Source of the DNA: Areca catechu
Lineage: Eukaryota; Streptophyta; Magnoliopsida; Arecales; Arecaceae
DNA: 64,000 bases
Assembly: GCA_021397845.1 (NCBI GenBank)
Contig: CM038053.1
Span: 89,217,157 to 89,281,156 of the forward strand
Direction: 5' to 3'
Part shown: positions 43,540 to 55,259 of the stretch, one piece after another
How positions within the stretch are numbered: position 1 is the first letter of the stretch
Layout of the letters: the number at the start of each line of letters is the position of its first letter
Position numbers and translations under genes: made by a program
Notes under the pieces: generated by a model
The model's database searches: none
What the model saw: the letters and a program-made list of their open reading frames with translations, nothing else
What the model was told of the DNA's origin: nothing

Positions 43540-44882
43540 GTGGACTGTGATCGAGCCCGGTGGCGAGAGATAAGAGGCTTGAAGGAGGAGGTCGAGGGGC
43601 CTGATGGAGGAGGCCAAGAGGCCTAATGGAGGAGGTTGAAAGGCCTGGTGAAGGAGGCCAAGAGGCCTAAAGCAGGAGGCCAAGAGGCCTGGTGTGCCAA
43701 GCAGTGAGTTTGGTGGTAGATGGCCGGGACTTCTGGAGTTTCAAGGCAGATATCTCTAAACTCTGCCGAAGGTGGCTCGAGCCGAAAGGTTTATTGGAGG
43801 TGGTCGAGAGGCATGATAAAAAAGGCTAGGAGGCCTAATGGAGTAGGCCGAGAGGCCTAATGGAGGAGGCTGAGGGGCCTGATGAAGGAGACCAATAGGC
43901 CTGATGGAGGGGGCCGAGATGCCTCAATGGTGGGGGCCGAGGAGCCTGATAAAGGAGGCTGTGAGACCTGATGAAGGAGGTCAGAGGCCTGATGGAGGGG
44001 GCTGAGAGGCCAGATGTGCAAAGCTGAGTCAGGTGGTAGATGGCCAGGACTTCTGGAGTTTCCAAGCAGACATCTCTGGATTGTGAGCAAGCCGGCTGGA
44101 GTCAAGTGTCTTGATGGAGGGGGCCGAGAGGCCTGATGTGCCAAGCTATGTATCAGGCATTAGATGGTCAGGACTTCTAGACTTTCCTGGTGGACATCTC
44201 CGTATTGTGAGCAAGGTGACTAAAACCAAGAGGCTTGATAAAGGAGGCCGAGAGGCCTGATGAGCCAAACTATGAGTTAGGCCATAGATGGCTGGGACAT
44301 CTAGAGTTTCCCGATGGACATCTCTAGACTTTGAGCATGGCGGCTGGAGTCGAGAGTCTTTATAGAGGGGGCTAAGAGGCCTGATGCGCCAAGCTGTGAG
44401 TCAGGCATTAGCTGGCCGAGACTTCTGGAGTTTCCTAGCGGACATCTCTGGATTGTGAGCAAGCAGCTGGAGCCGAGAGGCTTGATGGAGTGGGTCGGGA
44501 GACTTGATGCACCAAGCTATAAGTCATGCGGTAGATGGCCGGGACTTCTAGAGTTTCTCGATAGACATCTTTGGACAATGAGCAAGGCTGTTGGAGCCGA
44601 GAGGCTTGATGGAGGGGGCCGAGAGACCTGATGGAGGGCACCGAGATGCCTGATGAAAGAGGCCAAGAGGCTTGATGAAGGAGGACGAAAGGCCAGATGG
44701 AGTTGACCGAGAGGCCTGATGAAAGAGGCCAAGAGGCTTGATGAAGAAAGCCGAGGAGCCTGATGAAGGAGGCCGAGAGGCCTAATGGTGGGAGCCGAGA
44801 GGCCTAATGAAGGAGGTCGAGAGGCCTGATGGAGGGGGCTGAGAGGCTGGATTTGCCAAGCTGTGAGTCAGTTGGTAGATGG
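43540..44882. repeat. Higher-order tandem repeat in block G
   Basis: Two nested periods. A ~21-bp unit, GAGGCCTGATGGAGGAGGCC, recurs throughout in variable numbers. A ~124-bp unit carrying GATGGCCGGGACTTCTGGAG and GGACATCTCTGGA recurs at 44047, 44171, 44295, 44418 and 44542, with an isolated copy near 43729. Frames on both strands give SSIRPLG-like peptides, which I treat as by-products. Confidence 0.88.
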
Positions 44883-44887
44883 CCAAA

Positions 44888-45771
44888 TGATGAGACAAAA
44901 TATGAAACTGATCTAATGATTATTAAACTAATTATCTGAGATTAACAGCGATTATTTTTTTTTGGATTTTTTTTGATTAAAGACTCAAAGTAATCAATAA
45001 AGCAAAACTAGTCAACTAAATATAAACCCGTAAAGTAGATCTAACAATCCTAAATATGAATCAGGATTTGGTGATTAAGAAACCACCTTAAACTAGGGTT
45101 CTAACCTTCAAAGAATCCGAAATAAAAAGTTAGGGAAGGGTTTTACTTTACCAATAGAAATTTGTCACTTCTTTGATGAGGAACTGGATCGGTACTCTGG
45201 GATCTTGCAACAGGACTCCAAGATTGTTGTTCTCAGGCTCCGATCTACAACAAGACTGCCAAGGCAAAGATCACCATCACTTCTGATCTTGATTACCTGG
45301 AATCAGTCACAACGCTCAGTAAGAAGGCGTGGAAGGAAGAAGGAATTTTAATGGAAGAGGAAAGGGAGAAGAAGATTATTGTTGTCGGCTAGGATTTCTG
45401 ATGGTGGGATAACTAGGGCCTCACACCCTGTAATGCTCCGAAGAACAAAGGAATTATAGGGCCTCACACCCCACGATGCAAACACAGCAAAGAAATGGTA
45501 GAATAACTTCTTTATTTCATGAATAATTGTTAAATTTTGCAAAAGGGGTTGATGGGGGTATTTATAGACCACAAAAATGAGAAGTGCAGGTTACAAAGTG
45601 TTGGGTTCTTATTGGAAGGACATGAACTTCATGGACTTGGCTTCCCTTGGGCTGCAACACCTTAAATCCTTGTATTAGCATCATGGAACTCTTAGTTGTG
45701 ATCCTTCCTTGGACTTCATCTTGATGCGAGAGGAATGCAAAGTCTAACTCTAATAATTAAGAATTTAATTT
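44888..45771 (-). repeat. LTR fragment M (D-like), cut by element H
   Basis: Begins TGATGAGAC (LTR end in sense CATCA). It follows D's LTR order at low identity: the GAAACCAC...CTAGG segment, AGGGCCTCACACCCCACGATG, then GGGTATTTATAGACC (TATA). It stops where H's LTR starts, so the rest should lie to the right of H/L beyond the window. The left flank CCAAA may be its target duplication. Confidence 0.65.
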
Positions 45772-47475
45772 TGATGAGTAATAGTAGCAAACTCAGATAA
45801 ACTATCAAATTAATTTAATGAAAAAATAGACTAAGACTCTACTAGCTACCCACAATATAATCAGCATGCAATTACATAAAGAACCCTAGATCCGATGATT
45901 GAGAAACCACTGAAACTAGGTCATCCAGACTTCAATCAACCAGATCTAATGAGATTTGGATGGTTACTTCCCAATAATGCTTTTCCCTCCACCGTTTTAA
46001 TAGCTCTGTATTCAACTTTCAAGATATCATGGTAGGATTACAAACTTCAATGCTTCGGAGCAGATCTTCCAATTGATGGTTGGATGGCAAGGGAAAACTC
46101 CTCTTCTGATCGGGTACTCTAGAGATCTTGCAAGAGAACTTTGATTAGAATGATGGAAATGGAGTAGAAATCTGAAATGAGAGAGGGAAAGAATGGTGGA
46201 TGGCTTGGTTCTGGATTTGAATTGAATGTTGAAGATAGTGGCAACTAGCTTCTGGATCTTGGACTCAGGAGATAACTCGGACTTCAGTACTTCACACATA
46301 CACTATTGCAATGCTTAACCAGCAGAGCACTCACATGCTGCAATTGCTTAAGCAGTAATTGCACTCTCAATGCTTACCTAGCAATTGGAGAAAAGAAACT
46401 AGCAGAGTTTCATTAATCAATTACAAGTTGGATATAAGGGGTAGAATGGAGTGGTATTTATAGGCCCTCCATACAAGGTAGCATGATAGCATAGAATTCT
46501 TATGAATACATGATAATTAGAGATTACATTGGACTCTACTCTCTTTCTTGACTTGGATGGAAACTCCTTGAAATTTGAATAGGATAGGTGCCTTCTTCAT
46601 TTTGACTTCTTCAATTCTAGGCGACAAAGAAAAGATGGGCGACAAGAAGAAATGAGGCTCGCCTAAAATGTGCGACAAAACACTTCTCAAATGAGAAGTG
46701 GGCGAAAACTCTTCCTTTCTTGGCGTCGATCCCACTTTGGTATGAGAAGACTTCATCTTGATTCTTTGAATTTGGAAGAAGTTTAGATAATCATATCTTT
46801 TATCTTGATACTTGGATGAGACACCTTTGAATGTTGAATGGACTCCAAGGAACTTGGACTCCTTTGGAATATAAATGAACCTCCACTTAACCGTGGACTC
46901 TTCTTCCATTTAAATTTGAATACATTTTTTAATGGCCGACTATCCTTGGACTGGGAGATAATTTGAGGTTGAAAGGGGTGCTAGATGAGAAGTAGAATCC
47001 TTCTGCTTTACTTCTCTTAAATGGCTTCTTCTTAGATTTTAAAAATGGGCGATGAGATGATATTTGTTGGCACCTCTCTTTAAACTTGAATTCCAAAAAT
47101 TGTCCTGATGTCTCGATGTCGCAATGTTCCATTGTCTCGATGTCTTGATGTTCCAATATCTCGATGTCTGGATGGACATGTCTCGATGACTTGATATCCC
47201 AATATCCAGATTTCTGGTGAAAATTTTGGACAACCTTCTTTTGTCATAGAATTGATCGACCAAGGTGATGATGACTTGGATCTTGGCTACTTATGAAACC
47301 CATTGACTTATTCAAGTACTAATTACAAGACTCAAATTGACCAATTCACAAAACAAAGAAAACTAATATTATTTACAGGAATCAAGCTGAAATTAAAATA
47401 CTTGGCTACTCATTGGTGATCCACAACGAGCTTGGAGGGTTCTGACATCTCTTCTTAGCTATAGTGTCCTCACCA
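45772..47475 (-). repeat. Element H 3' LTR (1704 bp)
   Basis: Sense start TGGTGAGGACACTATAG at 47475 and end CTCATCA at 45772. It shares AGAGATGTCAGAACCCTCC near its start with D's LTR and has the same GATGTC minisatellite at 47100-47222. A TATA-like CTATAAATACCACTCC (sense) lies near 46455. Confidence 0.8.
47100..47222 (-). repeat. GATGTC minisatellite in H's LTR
   Basis: Degenerate CTCGATGTCTTGATGT units, homologous in position to the arrays in D's LTRs but different in sequence and length. Confidence 0.75.
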
Positions 47476-48870
47476 ATTCTCTCGGGGTGGGAGGAACTCG
47501 ACCTTGTCGAGTAGGGTTGACTCTACTCTGGTAATGTTCTATGTTTGGGTTAATTCTTTATAGATCCTCTCGAGTGATCTATGAATCAGCAGATTTCGAT
47601 CTGCCTTGCCATCAAACTAGGTAACGTTGATAATCCTTACTCCTTGTAGTGATAGTTTTATCATCCAAAATCTGCAAGATCTTATCTCTCCATTCTGGTA
47701 ATTTGTCTGGTAGACACTCATGGGTAGGGTCACTCTCAAAGATAGAATCATGTCCAAATGGCTCACTAGGTATCATTACTGGCACATTATACTCAACAAG
47801 ATTTGATACATTGAAGTTTGGACTAGTACTTAATTTAGGTGGTAAATCTATCACATAGGCATTAAATCCAATTTTCTTTTTGATCTTGTATAGTCCTGCA
47901 CTACGGGCATATAGTTTTTTCATGGTTCAAGGTGGGAACAATTTAGGATGAAGCCTAATCATGACAAAGTCTCCCTTATTATATTCTTTGAAACGTTTAT
48001 GTGAGTTAGCCATATGCTCATAAGATTCATTGCTTTCATTATTTTTCCTACTTAACTCTTTATGCAATTCCATATTGTGCTGTGCATATGACTCTGTAGG
48101 TTCAGAAATGCATTCATGCATGGGCAAGGGAATAAGATCTAAAGGCTTTCTAGGTTTATATCCTTGGACAATCTCAAATGGACTCTTGCCTGTGACCAAT
48201 TGACTGAACTATTGTAGGCTAACTCAGCTCTTGGTAGTAAAAGATCCCAATTCCCTATGTTTCCACCTATAAGACATCTAAGCAAGTTCCCCAGGTTCCG
48301 GTTTACTACCTCCATCTGGCCATCTATTTGGGGGTGGTAGGATGTACAAAATTTAAGCTTAGTTCCTAACAAATGCCAAAGGGTTTTCCAAAAGTAACTT
48401 GTATATTTGACATCCCTATCAAACACTATGGTTTAAGGAAGGCCGTGTAACCTAACCACACTATCGATAAAAATTTTGGCTACCTTAGAAGCATCAGAAG
48501 TTTATGAACAGGGTATAAAATGTGCCATGTTAGAGAACCCATAGACCACTACAAAGATGGAATCATGTTTTCTGAAAGTCTTTGGTAAACCTAACATGAA
48601 ATCCATACTAAGGTCTTGCCAAGGATAGTCTGGTACTGGTAAAGGAGTATACGAACCAGTGTTTTGCTTTTGCTATTTTGCAACAACACAAGTTCGACGC
48701 CTAGCTACAACTTGAGCTACATCCTTTGTCAAACTTGGCCAATAAAACTGGTCCTCAATAGCTGGAATGGTCTTATTCCTATAAAAGTGACCAGCTAGAT
48801 CTTCGGCATGGGTTTCCCAAATCAAAAATTCTCTAAGGGAGGTTCTAGGAATACACAACCTATTATCCTA
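47476..48870 (-). pseudogene. pol: Integrase and chromodomain of element H
   Basis: In minus order: zinc-finger part 48858-48673 (ETHAEDLAGHFYRNKT, RRRTCVVAK, where the first Cys of the pair is Arg), core with DRDVKYTSYFWKTLWHLLGT and QMEVVNRNLGN (48426-48139), C-terminal part 48199-47927, and chromodomain 47923-47612 (ILDDKTITTRSKDYQRYLV, then stops). The second core Asp is present in DRDV. Stops and frameshifts make it inactive. Confidence 0.88.
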
Positions 48871-49137
48871 AAAGTGGTAGCCATCGTTCAGGGTATACTC
48901 ACTATTTAAACTAGAGGGTCCTTATTTAATAGACTGATAGGTCTCACTAAAATCAGGACAAGTTTCATTATGATCCTTCAATTTGTCAAATCCTACAACT
49001 TCAGTACTGAGTTAAGGAGTATGGATTGTCTATTAAGAGCAACAGCAACCTTATTCTCAGTACCAGTATGATATTTTAGAATAAAAGTATAGGCTTGAAT
49101 GTATTCTACCCACTTTGCTTGCCTAGGGTTTAACTTG
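48871..49137 (-). pseudogene. pol: RNase H C-terminal remnant of element H
   Basis: Minus-strand sequence similar to AKWVEYIQAYTFILKY and ENKVA-ALNRQS, followed by a spacer to integrase. It is cut at 49137 within the LNPR motif, where a partial LTR of element I begins. Confidence 0.75.
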
Positions 49138-49689
49138 TAGCTAGGTAGCAGGAATATTCCCTGGTTTCTTGCTTCTTAATGGCTTGGGCTTGGTGCCTGG
49201 GCTTGATTTTTTTGGGCTAGGATGCAGATGGACCTCTAAAATCATGGATGCCTTGGTATATGAATATATTTTAGCATTTGGAAGGGAATATGGGGATCTG
49301 GAGGGCATCTACAAAGAATCAGGGTTTTCTGAACTTTTCCTCCTGGGGTCTTCAAATCTTCAAGCTGGGTTGGACTTGGGCTATACTTCCATGTCTTTAA
49401 TCTGGTTGGGCTTGGTCTTCACTTGTATGATGTGGTCTTGAGTCCTCAATATGGTTGAATAGGACTCAAAAAAAATAAAATTAGCTCGACATGAGCTGAC
49501 TAACACTAGACTGAACTAGCTCAACATGAGCTGACTAGTACAGAACTGAAACTCAAAAGACTCAAATAACAACTAAAATGGACTCAGATGGGCTAAGCCC
49601 TTAATACAGATAGACTCATAAATTATTGATCAATTCATAGAGGGTTGAAAAGCCTCTATCTTATTCTGGTGCCTCCGGTGTCCCCACCA
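49138..49689 (-). repeat. Element I 3' LTR, partial
   Basis: Matches 54129-54680 closely. The sense start TGGTGGGGACACCGGAGGCA is at 49689. The last ~900 bp are missing where it joins H. Confidence 0.9.
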
Positions 49690-50240
49690 ATTATCCCGGG
49701 GTGGGAGGAACTCGACCCTGTCAAGTGAAGATCAGACTAGCTCACATATCTTTCGAGAAGGTCTGGGTTGAGACATTGCAAGTCCTCTCGAGAAATCCAC
49801 GAATCGTCCGATTGTGGCCGACCTTGCCATCGAACCAGGAAGCGTTGATAGTCACGGCCTCGAGTTATGATGGCTTGATCCTCCAAGATACGCTCGATCC
49901 ATTCTCCTCTCTCAGGCTAATTTGTTAGTGGACACTATGGGTTAGGGTTACTCACAATGAAAAGGAATAGGTCCAAAGGCCTCACTAGGTATCGCTGCCG
50001 GTTCCATATACTCAACCAGGTCTGTAATATTGAAGATAGAACTAATGCCCAAATTTGAAGGCAAATCTAACACCTAGGCTTTTGATCCAACCTTCTCTAT
50101 CACTTTAAAAGGTCTGGCTCTACGAGCATGAAGCTTCTTTTAGTCCTAAGCCTAACCAAGATTGAATCCACTACATCAAATTCTTTGACCCTTCTTCGGG
50201 AATTAGCCAGTTGTTTTAGGATTAGTGCGGGTGGTGAACA
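49690..50240 (-). pseudogene. Integrase C-terminal remnant and intact chromodomain (element I)
   Basis: The chromodomain frame is open from about 49926 to a TAG at 49737-49739: ERILEDQAIITRGRDYQ, then FLVRWQGRPQSDDSWISRED and LNPDLLERYVS. The beta domain upstream (to about 50240) has lost its frame. As in A and J, the chromodomain survives in an element with no integrase core. Confidence 0.8.
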
Positions 50241-50356
50241 TGCTAGGCACATGCAGACTCCTATCAAGATGATGCAAAGGACTCAAACCAATACCTAACA
50301 GACTTGACTATGCATTCCTATAGAAGGAAATTTTATTGAACTCTTTGGATCTAAAC

Positions 50357-52294
50357 CTAACAGATTATAGATTCCCTAGGTTTGATCCTAGCTTGACATG
50401 CACATGAAAATTTACAGAGAACTCCTAGCAAATTCCAAAGAGTATGCCAGAAGTAAGATGCAAACCTAACATGCATGATGAATGCAAGCAGTATGCTAAT
50501 CTTAGTTAAATGCAATCTAATAATCCTAGAAATGCTGGAGGTGTTAGGAAAGTGCAGAAAATAGGAAGTGGGTTCAGAATTAGTTTGGTAGGGTAGGGAA
50601 AAAGGTTCAAGGTTAGTTGGATAAAGTTCAATATAAGAAGGCATGTTAGGGACTAATCCTAGACTAATGAGGCTAACCTTACGAGGTTGCGGTATATCTA
50701 TGGGGTTTGCATAATGGAAGGATAGGTTACTAATCTCAGAGAAGAGGTCCTTAATGGGAACTATAGGAGGAGGCTCATCCTAAGGGTACTGATTCAAAGA
50801 GATCAAGTCCTTAACAAATTCTTCTGGTTCTTATATTTTAGTACTGGACTCTATAATTTGGCTCTCCTCTATGGTTTTCTCAGGTAAGGCTCAAGTAGTA
50901 GTACCTAAGTTCTCTTCCTCTTTTTGTTCTTCCACTATAGCTTTAGGTTGGATGTGGTCAAGGTCAACTACCTCTAGGTTCGCTTCTACCAGGGTATCTA
51001 TTAGGTCAGCTAATTCTAGGTCATCTAAAGGTGTCTCTTCTTCTCCCTCATACTCATCCACTAGGCTCGCATCAGCTTCATACACTTCCGTGTTAATGTA
51101 AGCCTTGTCAATCTCAGGAATGGTTAGAGAAGGTCAACTAGAGAAAAATTGGTTAGGTCCTAGTTTCTGCTTATGGACACTAATCATAGTAGGTTCAGGT
51201 TGCCTAAGGGATAGTGGCTCACTACTGGGCTCATATTTAGGGGTGCTAATCCTATGGAGTTCAAATTGACTAAGGAAAACCTGACTAGTACTAGATAGAT
51301 ACCTTAGGGTTATGGGCTCCCTAGGCTCATAGGACAAGGGTGCAGATCTATGGGTCACGGAATTATAAGATCTGGGGTCATAGGATTTGGGTTCAGCTCT
51401 ATGGGTCTTAGATCTACTGGACTCATGGGATATGGGTTCTTAGATTCTAGAGTCAGAGGATTTGGAGTCATAAGATCTATAGGTTGTCGGTATACTAGGC
51501 TTATAGGGAGAGGGTAAATAGGATCTATCTTCCAGGTCTACAAAATCCTGATTGATCCTTCTAGGACTAACCTTAGGGATTGGGTCCTGATGATGGGCTC
51601 TCCTAGGTTCAGTCTCAAGGTATGGATCAGGGTTTGTGGTCCTCCTAGGTTAAGTATCATAGTATGGGTCATGATGATGGGCTCTCCTAGGTTCAACCTC
51701 TCTGTAGGGATCAGATTTTAGGGTCCTCCTAGGTTCAGTATCATAGTATGGTTCATGATGATGGGCCCTCCTAGGTTCAACCTCATGGTAGGGATCAGGG
51801 TTTGGGGTCCTCCTAGGTTCAGTATCATAATAAGGGTCATTACGAGGGGTTCTCCTAGGTTCAACCTCATGGTGGGGATCAGGGTTTGGGGTCCTCCTTG
51901 GTTCAGTATAATAATAAGGGTCAAGTTGATGGTCTCTCCTGGGTTCAACCTCACGGTAGGGATCGGGGTTTGGGGTCCTCCTAGGTTCAGTATAATAACA
52001 AGGGTCAGGGCGATGGTCTCTCCTAGGTTCAACCCCATGGTAGGGATCATGGTAAGGGGTTCTCCTAGGGTTATGCTCCTTATATGTGTCAGAGTATTGG
52101 GTTCTCATAGGATTGGACTCCCTATATGGGTCAGAGTAGTGGGTTCTCATAGGGTTGGGCTCTATGGTTTCACTAGGTTGAGTTGGGTTGAGGCTATTGG
52201 TCTGGGTGAACTGAGTCATTTGGGTAATTAACTGGGTAGACATCTGGGCCATTTGGTCTATAAGGGCTTGAATCCTAGATTCTTGCTTATCCAT
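50357..52294 (-). pseudogene. Non-autonomous polyprotein of element I
   Basis: A single frame of about 646 codons, open in four blocks (52294-51650, 51358-51134, 51085-50891, 50644-50357) separated by stops. The N-terminus (MDKQESRIQALIDQMAQMST) is coiled-coil-like. Residues ~45-215 are 14-residue tandem repeats of EPRRTPNPDPYHEV type. Then come a Ser/Pro-rich part, the acidic VYEADASLVDEYEGEEE segment, a VPIKDLF segment, and a tail SYFLHFPNTSSISRIIRLHL then ASYFWHTLWNLLG, an integrase-core relic. It has no knuckle I can see. I' has the same layout. Confidence 0.75.
51600..52130 (-). repeat. 42/84-bp coding tandem repeat (element I)
   Basis: GGTTCAACCTCATGG and CCTCCTAGGTTCAGTAT alternate with a full period of 84 bp and a half period of 42 bp, both multiples of three. 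Translation in the minus frame alternates EPRRTPNPDPYHEV and EPRRAHHHDPYYDT. About 11-13 half-units are present. Confidence 0.92.
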
Positions 52295-53230
52295 GGGTTC
52301 AGGGAGATGGTGGATGAGATGGGACTCCTGATCTAATGCTCATGCAAGACTCGATCAAACTGACTATAGCTGACTAGACCTAGAGTCCAAAACTGGATGC
52401 ATAATCAGGGTGGCAAACTAGCCTATAGAAACCCTATACTCAACCAGGCAGGCGTGAGGGGAGTGTTAGGTCCCTAATTGCCAATCCTAGACACCAATTA
52501 GAGATTGGCCAGGTAAGCGGACCAGCACACAAGCCCTTCGGGATTGAATCCCTAAACAACAATTCTAGACACTGAGCACAAGGCACACAAAGATTAGCTT
52601 GACACTATGATCTGACACTTAGCCCGGACCCGACCAGTTGGTGTCCCTAGCCCACTAGGGCAAATTAAGTCTAGTTAATTTTAGGTTAAGGCTTGGGACC
52701 GAATGCAAGGGATGTGGTTTTTGGCTAAGGAGAGGTGATCAAATCCTCCCCCCATCTGATATATCAAGAGTACCCTTAAATGTAAATTATGCATTGATGG
52801 TAGGCAGATGAGGATGCAAATTAGGGTTTAGATGTTTTTGTAATTTTGAAGAATATATAATTTTTTTTGTTTTTTTGGTATTTTCTTAAATAGAAGAAAA
52901 CTTGCAAATTATGGCCCAATATGCAGGAAAAATACTAAAAAAAAAATATATGCAAAAAATGCTAAACAAAAACCTAAAACTTCCAAACTTGTCTTGCTGA
53001 AAAAAAAATAGAGCCAGAAATTTACAGGCTGTATTTCGGCTTGCAGAAAATTCACAGGCCATAATAAAATATAAAAAACTTTTCAAAATTACTGTGAATT
53101 ATTTGGAATCCACAAAAATAAATTTCAGAATTCTTGGAGTTTTTATCATGAAGAAATAATTTAAAAAATAGAGCAAATACGGACTGAAAAATTGCATAAA
53201 ACAAGCCCTAATCTATGCTCTGATACCAAA
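52295..53230 (-). other. Element I 5' leader and primer site
   Basis: The primer site is 53217-53228 (sense TGGTATCAGAGC). The gag-proximal part (52380-52740) carries the CACCAATTAGAGATTGGCCA and CTAGCCCACTAGGGCAAATT elements shared with A and B. The PBS-proximal part is AT-rich, and I do not find the block present in A, B, D, E and F. Confidence 0.85.
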
Positions 53231-54680
53231 TGATGCGGGACTAATATGCATGAAATTTTTTTTGTATGTTTTATATGTGGGGCTAGGTGATTAATTCCCA
53301 AATTTTAGATCAAAATTAGTTGAAGAAGATTTTGTATGAATTTTTGAAGCCAAGCATGTAGATTAGAACCTAGAAAAGTACTGAAGATGGATCGCTGGGG
53401 CTGAGAAGCCTCGGTTAGGGCAAGTTCTCCTACAATATAAAGACTGGAGATAGAGGGGGTGTACCTGACAATGTCTGAAGTGCCCGGTGAAGATTGCAGC
53501 GAAGGGATCTCTCGTTCAACGATGGATGCGGCCTGGAAAACAGAGCCAAAGACCCGCGGATACCCGGCTTTCTGCTCGGTGGTCCAATTGAGGCTTGGCT
53601 GGAGTCGTTGGATTCGTAGGAACTCGAGGACCTGCAAACGACCTGTCAGGGGTTAGAAAACTTAGAGGAAATCAAGAAAACAAAGGAAAACAGCAAAGGG
53701 AAGAATGTTTTGGAGGGGGATGGAAGGATGTTTGGCAGCAGGAAGATGGTTGCAAACACCGGGAAGAAGAACTCTCAAACCCCTTTATGCACACAGTAGG
53801 GTAATCACACAAAACTATATAAGAACTCAAGGTTTATTTCATATCAAAATCTCCGTTCATACAAGAGGATAGGGTCCTTTAAATAGACCCTTAATCTTGG
53901 GCTCCAAGTAAGGGCACATAAGTCTTTACATAAGAATCCTTTTCCCTCTCAAACCCTAGCTACAAAATAAGGAAACATTAGGTAGAAAAATCCCTAAAAA
54001 TTCTCTTGACTTGGCCAACACTCCAAGGATGCCTAGGGGGGCGTGTTGGGCTTCTAGGAGCAGCAAGGAGCCGGCCCAATGGGCCTCAAGCTTATGGGTT
54101 TGGGCCTTTCGAAGCTGGGGTGGCCTTGCAGCCAGGTAGCAGGAATATTCCCGGGTATCTTGCTTCTTAGGGGCTTTGGCTTGATGCCTGGGCTTGATTT
54201 CTTTGGGATAGGATACAAATGGACCTCTAAAATCATGGATTCCTTGGTATATGAATATATTTTGGCATCTAGAATGGAATCTGGGGATCTGGAGGGCATC
54301 TGCAAGGAATCAGGGTTTTCTGAATTTTTCCTCCTGGGGTCTTCAAATCTTCAAGCTGTGTTGGACTTGGGCTATACTTCCATGTCTTTAATCTGGTTGG
54401 ACATGGTCTTCACTTGTATGATGTGGTCTTGAGTCTTCAATATGGTTGAATAGGACTCAAAAAAAATAAAATTAGCTCGACATGAGGTGACTAACACTAG
54501 ACTGAACTAGCTCAACATGAGTTGACTAGTACAGAACTGAAACTCAAAAGACTCAAATAATAACTAAAATAGACTCAGATGGGCAAAGCCCTTATTACAG
54601 ATGGACTCATAAATTATTGATCAATTCAAAGATGGTTGAAAAGCCTTTGTCTTATTCTGGTGCCTCCGGTGTCCCCACCA
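53231..54680 (-). repeat. LTR shared by I and I' (1450 bp)
   Basis: Sense start TGGTGGGGACACCGGAGGCA at 54680; the end at 53231 reads ...CGCATCA. It is the 5' LTR of I and the 3' LTR of I', because internal sequence of the same family abuts both sides. A TATA-like TCTATTTAAAGGACC lies near 53880. Confidence 0.92.
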
Positions 54681-54850
54681 ATTCTCCTATGGTGGGAGGA
54701 ACTCGATCCTGTCGAGTGAAGATCAGACTAGCTCACATATCTCTTGAGAAGGTCTGGGTTGAGGAATTGCAAGTCCTCTCGAGGAATCCATGAATCGTCC
54801 TACTCTAGCCGGCCTTGCCATCGAACCAGGAAGCATTGATAGTCACGGCC
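54681..54850 (-). pseudogene. Chromodomain remnant of I'
   Basis: Minus-frame FLVRWQGR, then a stop, then DDSWIPREDL and LNPDLL. It corresponds to 49690-49849 in I and is cut at 54850 by J. Confidence 0.82.
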
Positions 54851-55158
54851 CCTGGGTTTGGATGAGTGCACCTATAGAACAATGTCCACATTTTAAGGTC
54901 GTCCTGAATAACCAAGGTTTGTTTCTTGTTTCTGATAAGCCACCTCAAAACTCTGATTCTTATTTCCTACCCTTCCCTGAATCTTCTCATGTTTCTAGAG
55001 CTATGGGATTACACTTTACTGAGATCTCTAGGTTGCAAGACTCCTTAGAACCTATTAGGTTTGCCACCTACTTCTGGAAGACCTTATGGCACCTACTAGG
55101 AACCCATGATAAGTTTTCATGCTCTGCATGCCATCCTGCGACCCAAGGTCAAACCTAG
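54851..55158 (+). pseudogene. Tail of non-autonomous polyprotein (element J)
   Basis: Open through 55158. It contains SDSYFLPFPESSHVSRAMGL, then LEPIRFATYFWKTLWHLLGT and HDKFSCSACHPATQGQT. It aligns with the end of A's frame and, more weakly, I's. The last part derives from the integrase core between the second Asp and Glu, but the Asp is replaced (LEPIRF for DRDVRF). ATG starts upstream lie in antisense I' sequence and are not meaningful. Confidence 0.75.
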
Positions 55159-55259
55159 AGAGCCGTAGTTTGTTAGGTTTAGACCTAGGGTTCCTTTGAA
55201 TAAAGTCTATTCTTTAGGAATGCGTCGTCAGTCGAGTTTAGGACATTGACTCAGATTTT

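Larger units (their letters stand above)
45772..49137 (-). mobile_element. Element H/L, 3' half (chromovirus of the D type)
   Basis: Minus-strand RNase H end, integrase, chromodomain and 3' LTR, with the RNase H part fused at 49137 to element I. The 5' half (gag to protease) is at 62121-64000 on the other side of I/I', same strand and family. I read both as one element split by the I-I' insertion, with RT lost at the left junction. Confidence 0.75.
49138..54680 (-). mobile_element. Element I: non-autonomous chromovirus-type element with repeat-domain polyprotein
   Basis: 5' LTR 53231-54680, primer site 53217-53228, leader, one long degenerate frame (52294-50357), chromodomain remnant and a partial 3' LTR (49138-49689). 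No protease, RT, RNase H or integrase core is present. The 5' LTR is shared with I' to the right, making a tandem. The left LTR lacks about 0.9 kb of its end. Confidence 0.85.

Noticed and set aside
43857..44144. Pro/Ser-rich minus frames in block G (SSIRPLG-like)
   Set aside because: Translation of the GC-rich 21-bp repeat; frames shift between units and similar peptides appear in several frames.
52886..53086. Phe-rich minus frame in I's leader as a membrane peptide
   Set aside because: Arises from T-runs in an AT-rich leader; the counterpart in I' has indels that break it.
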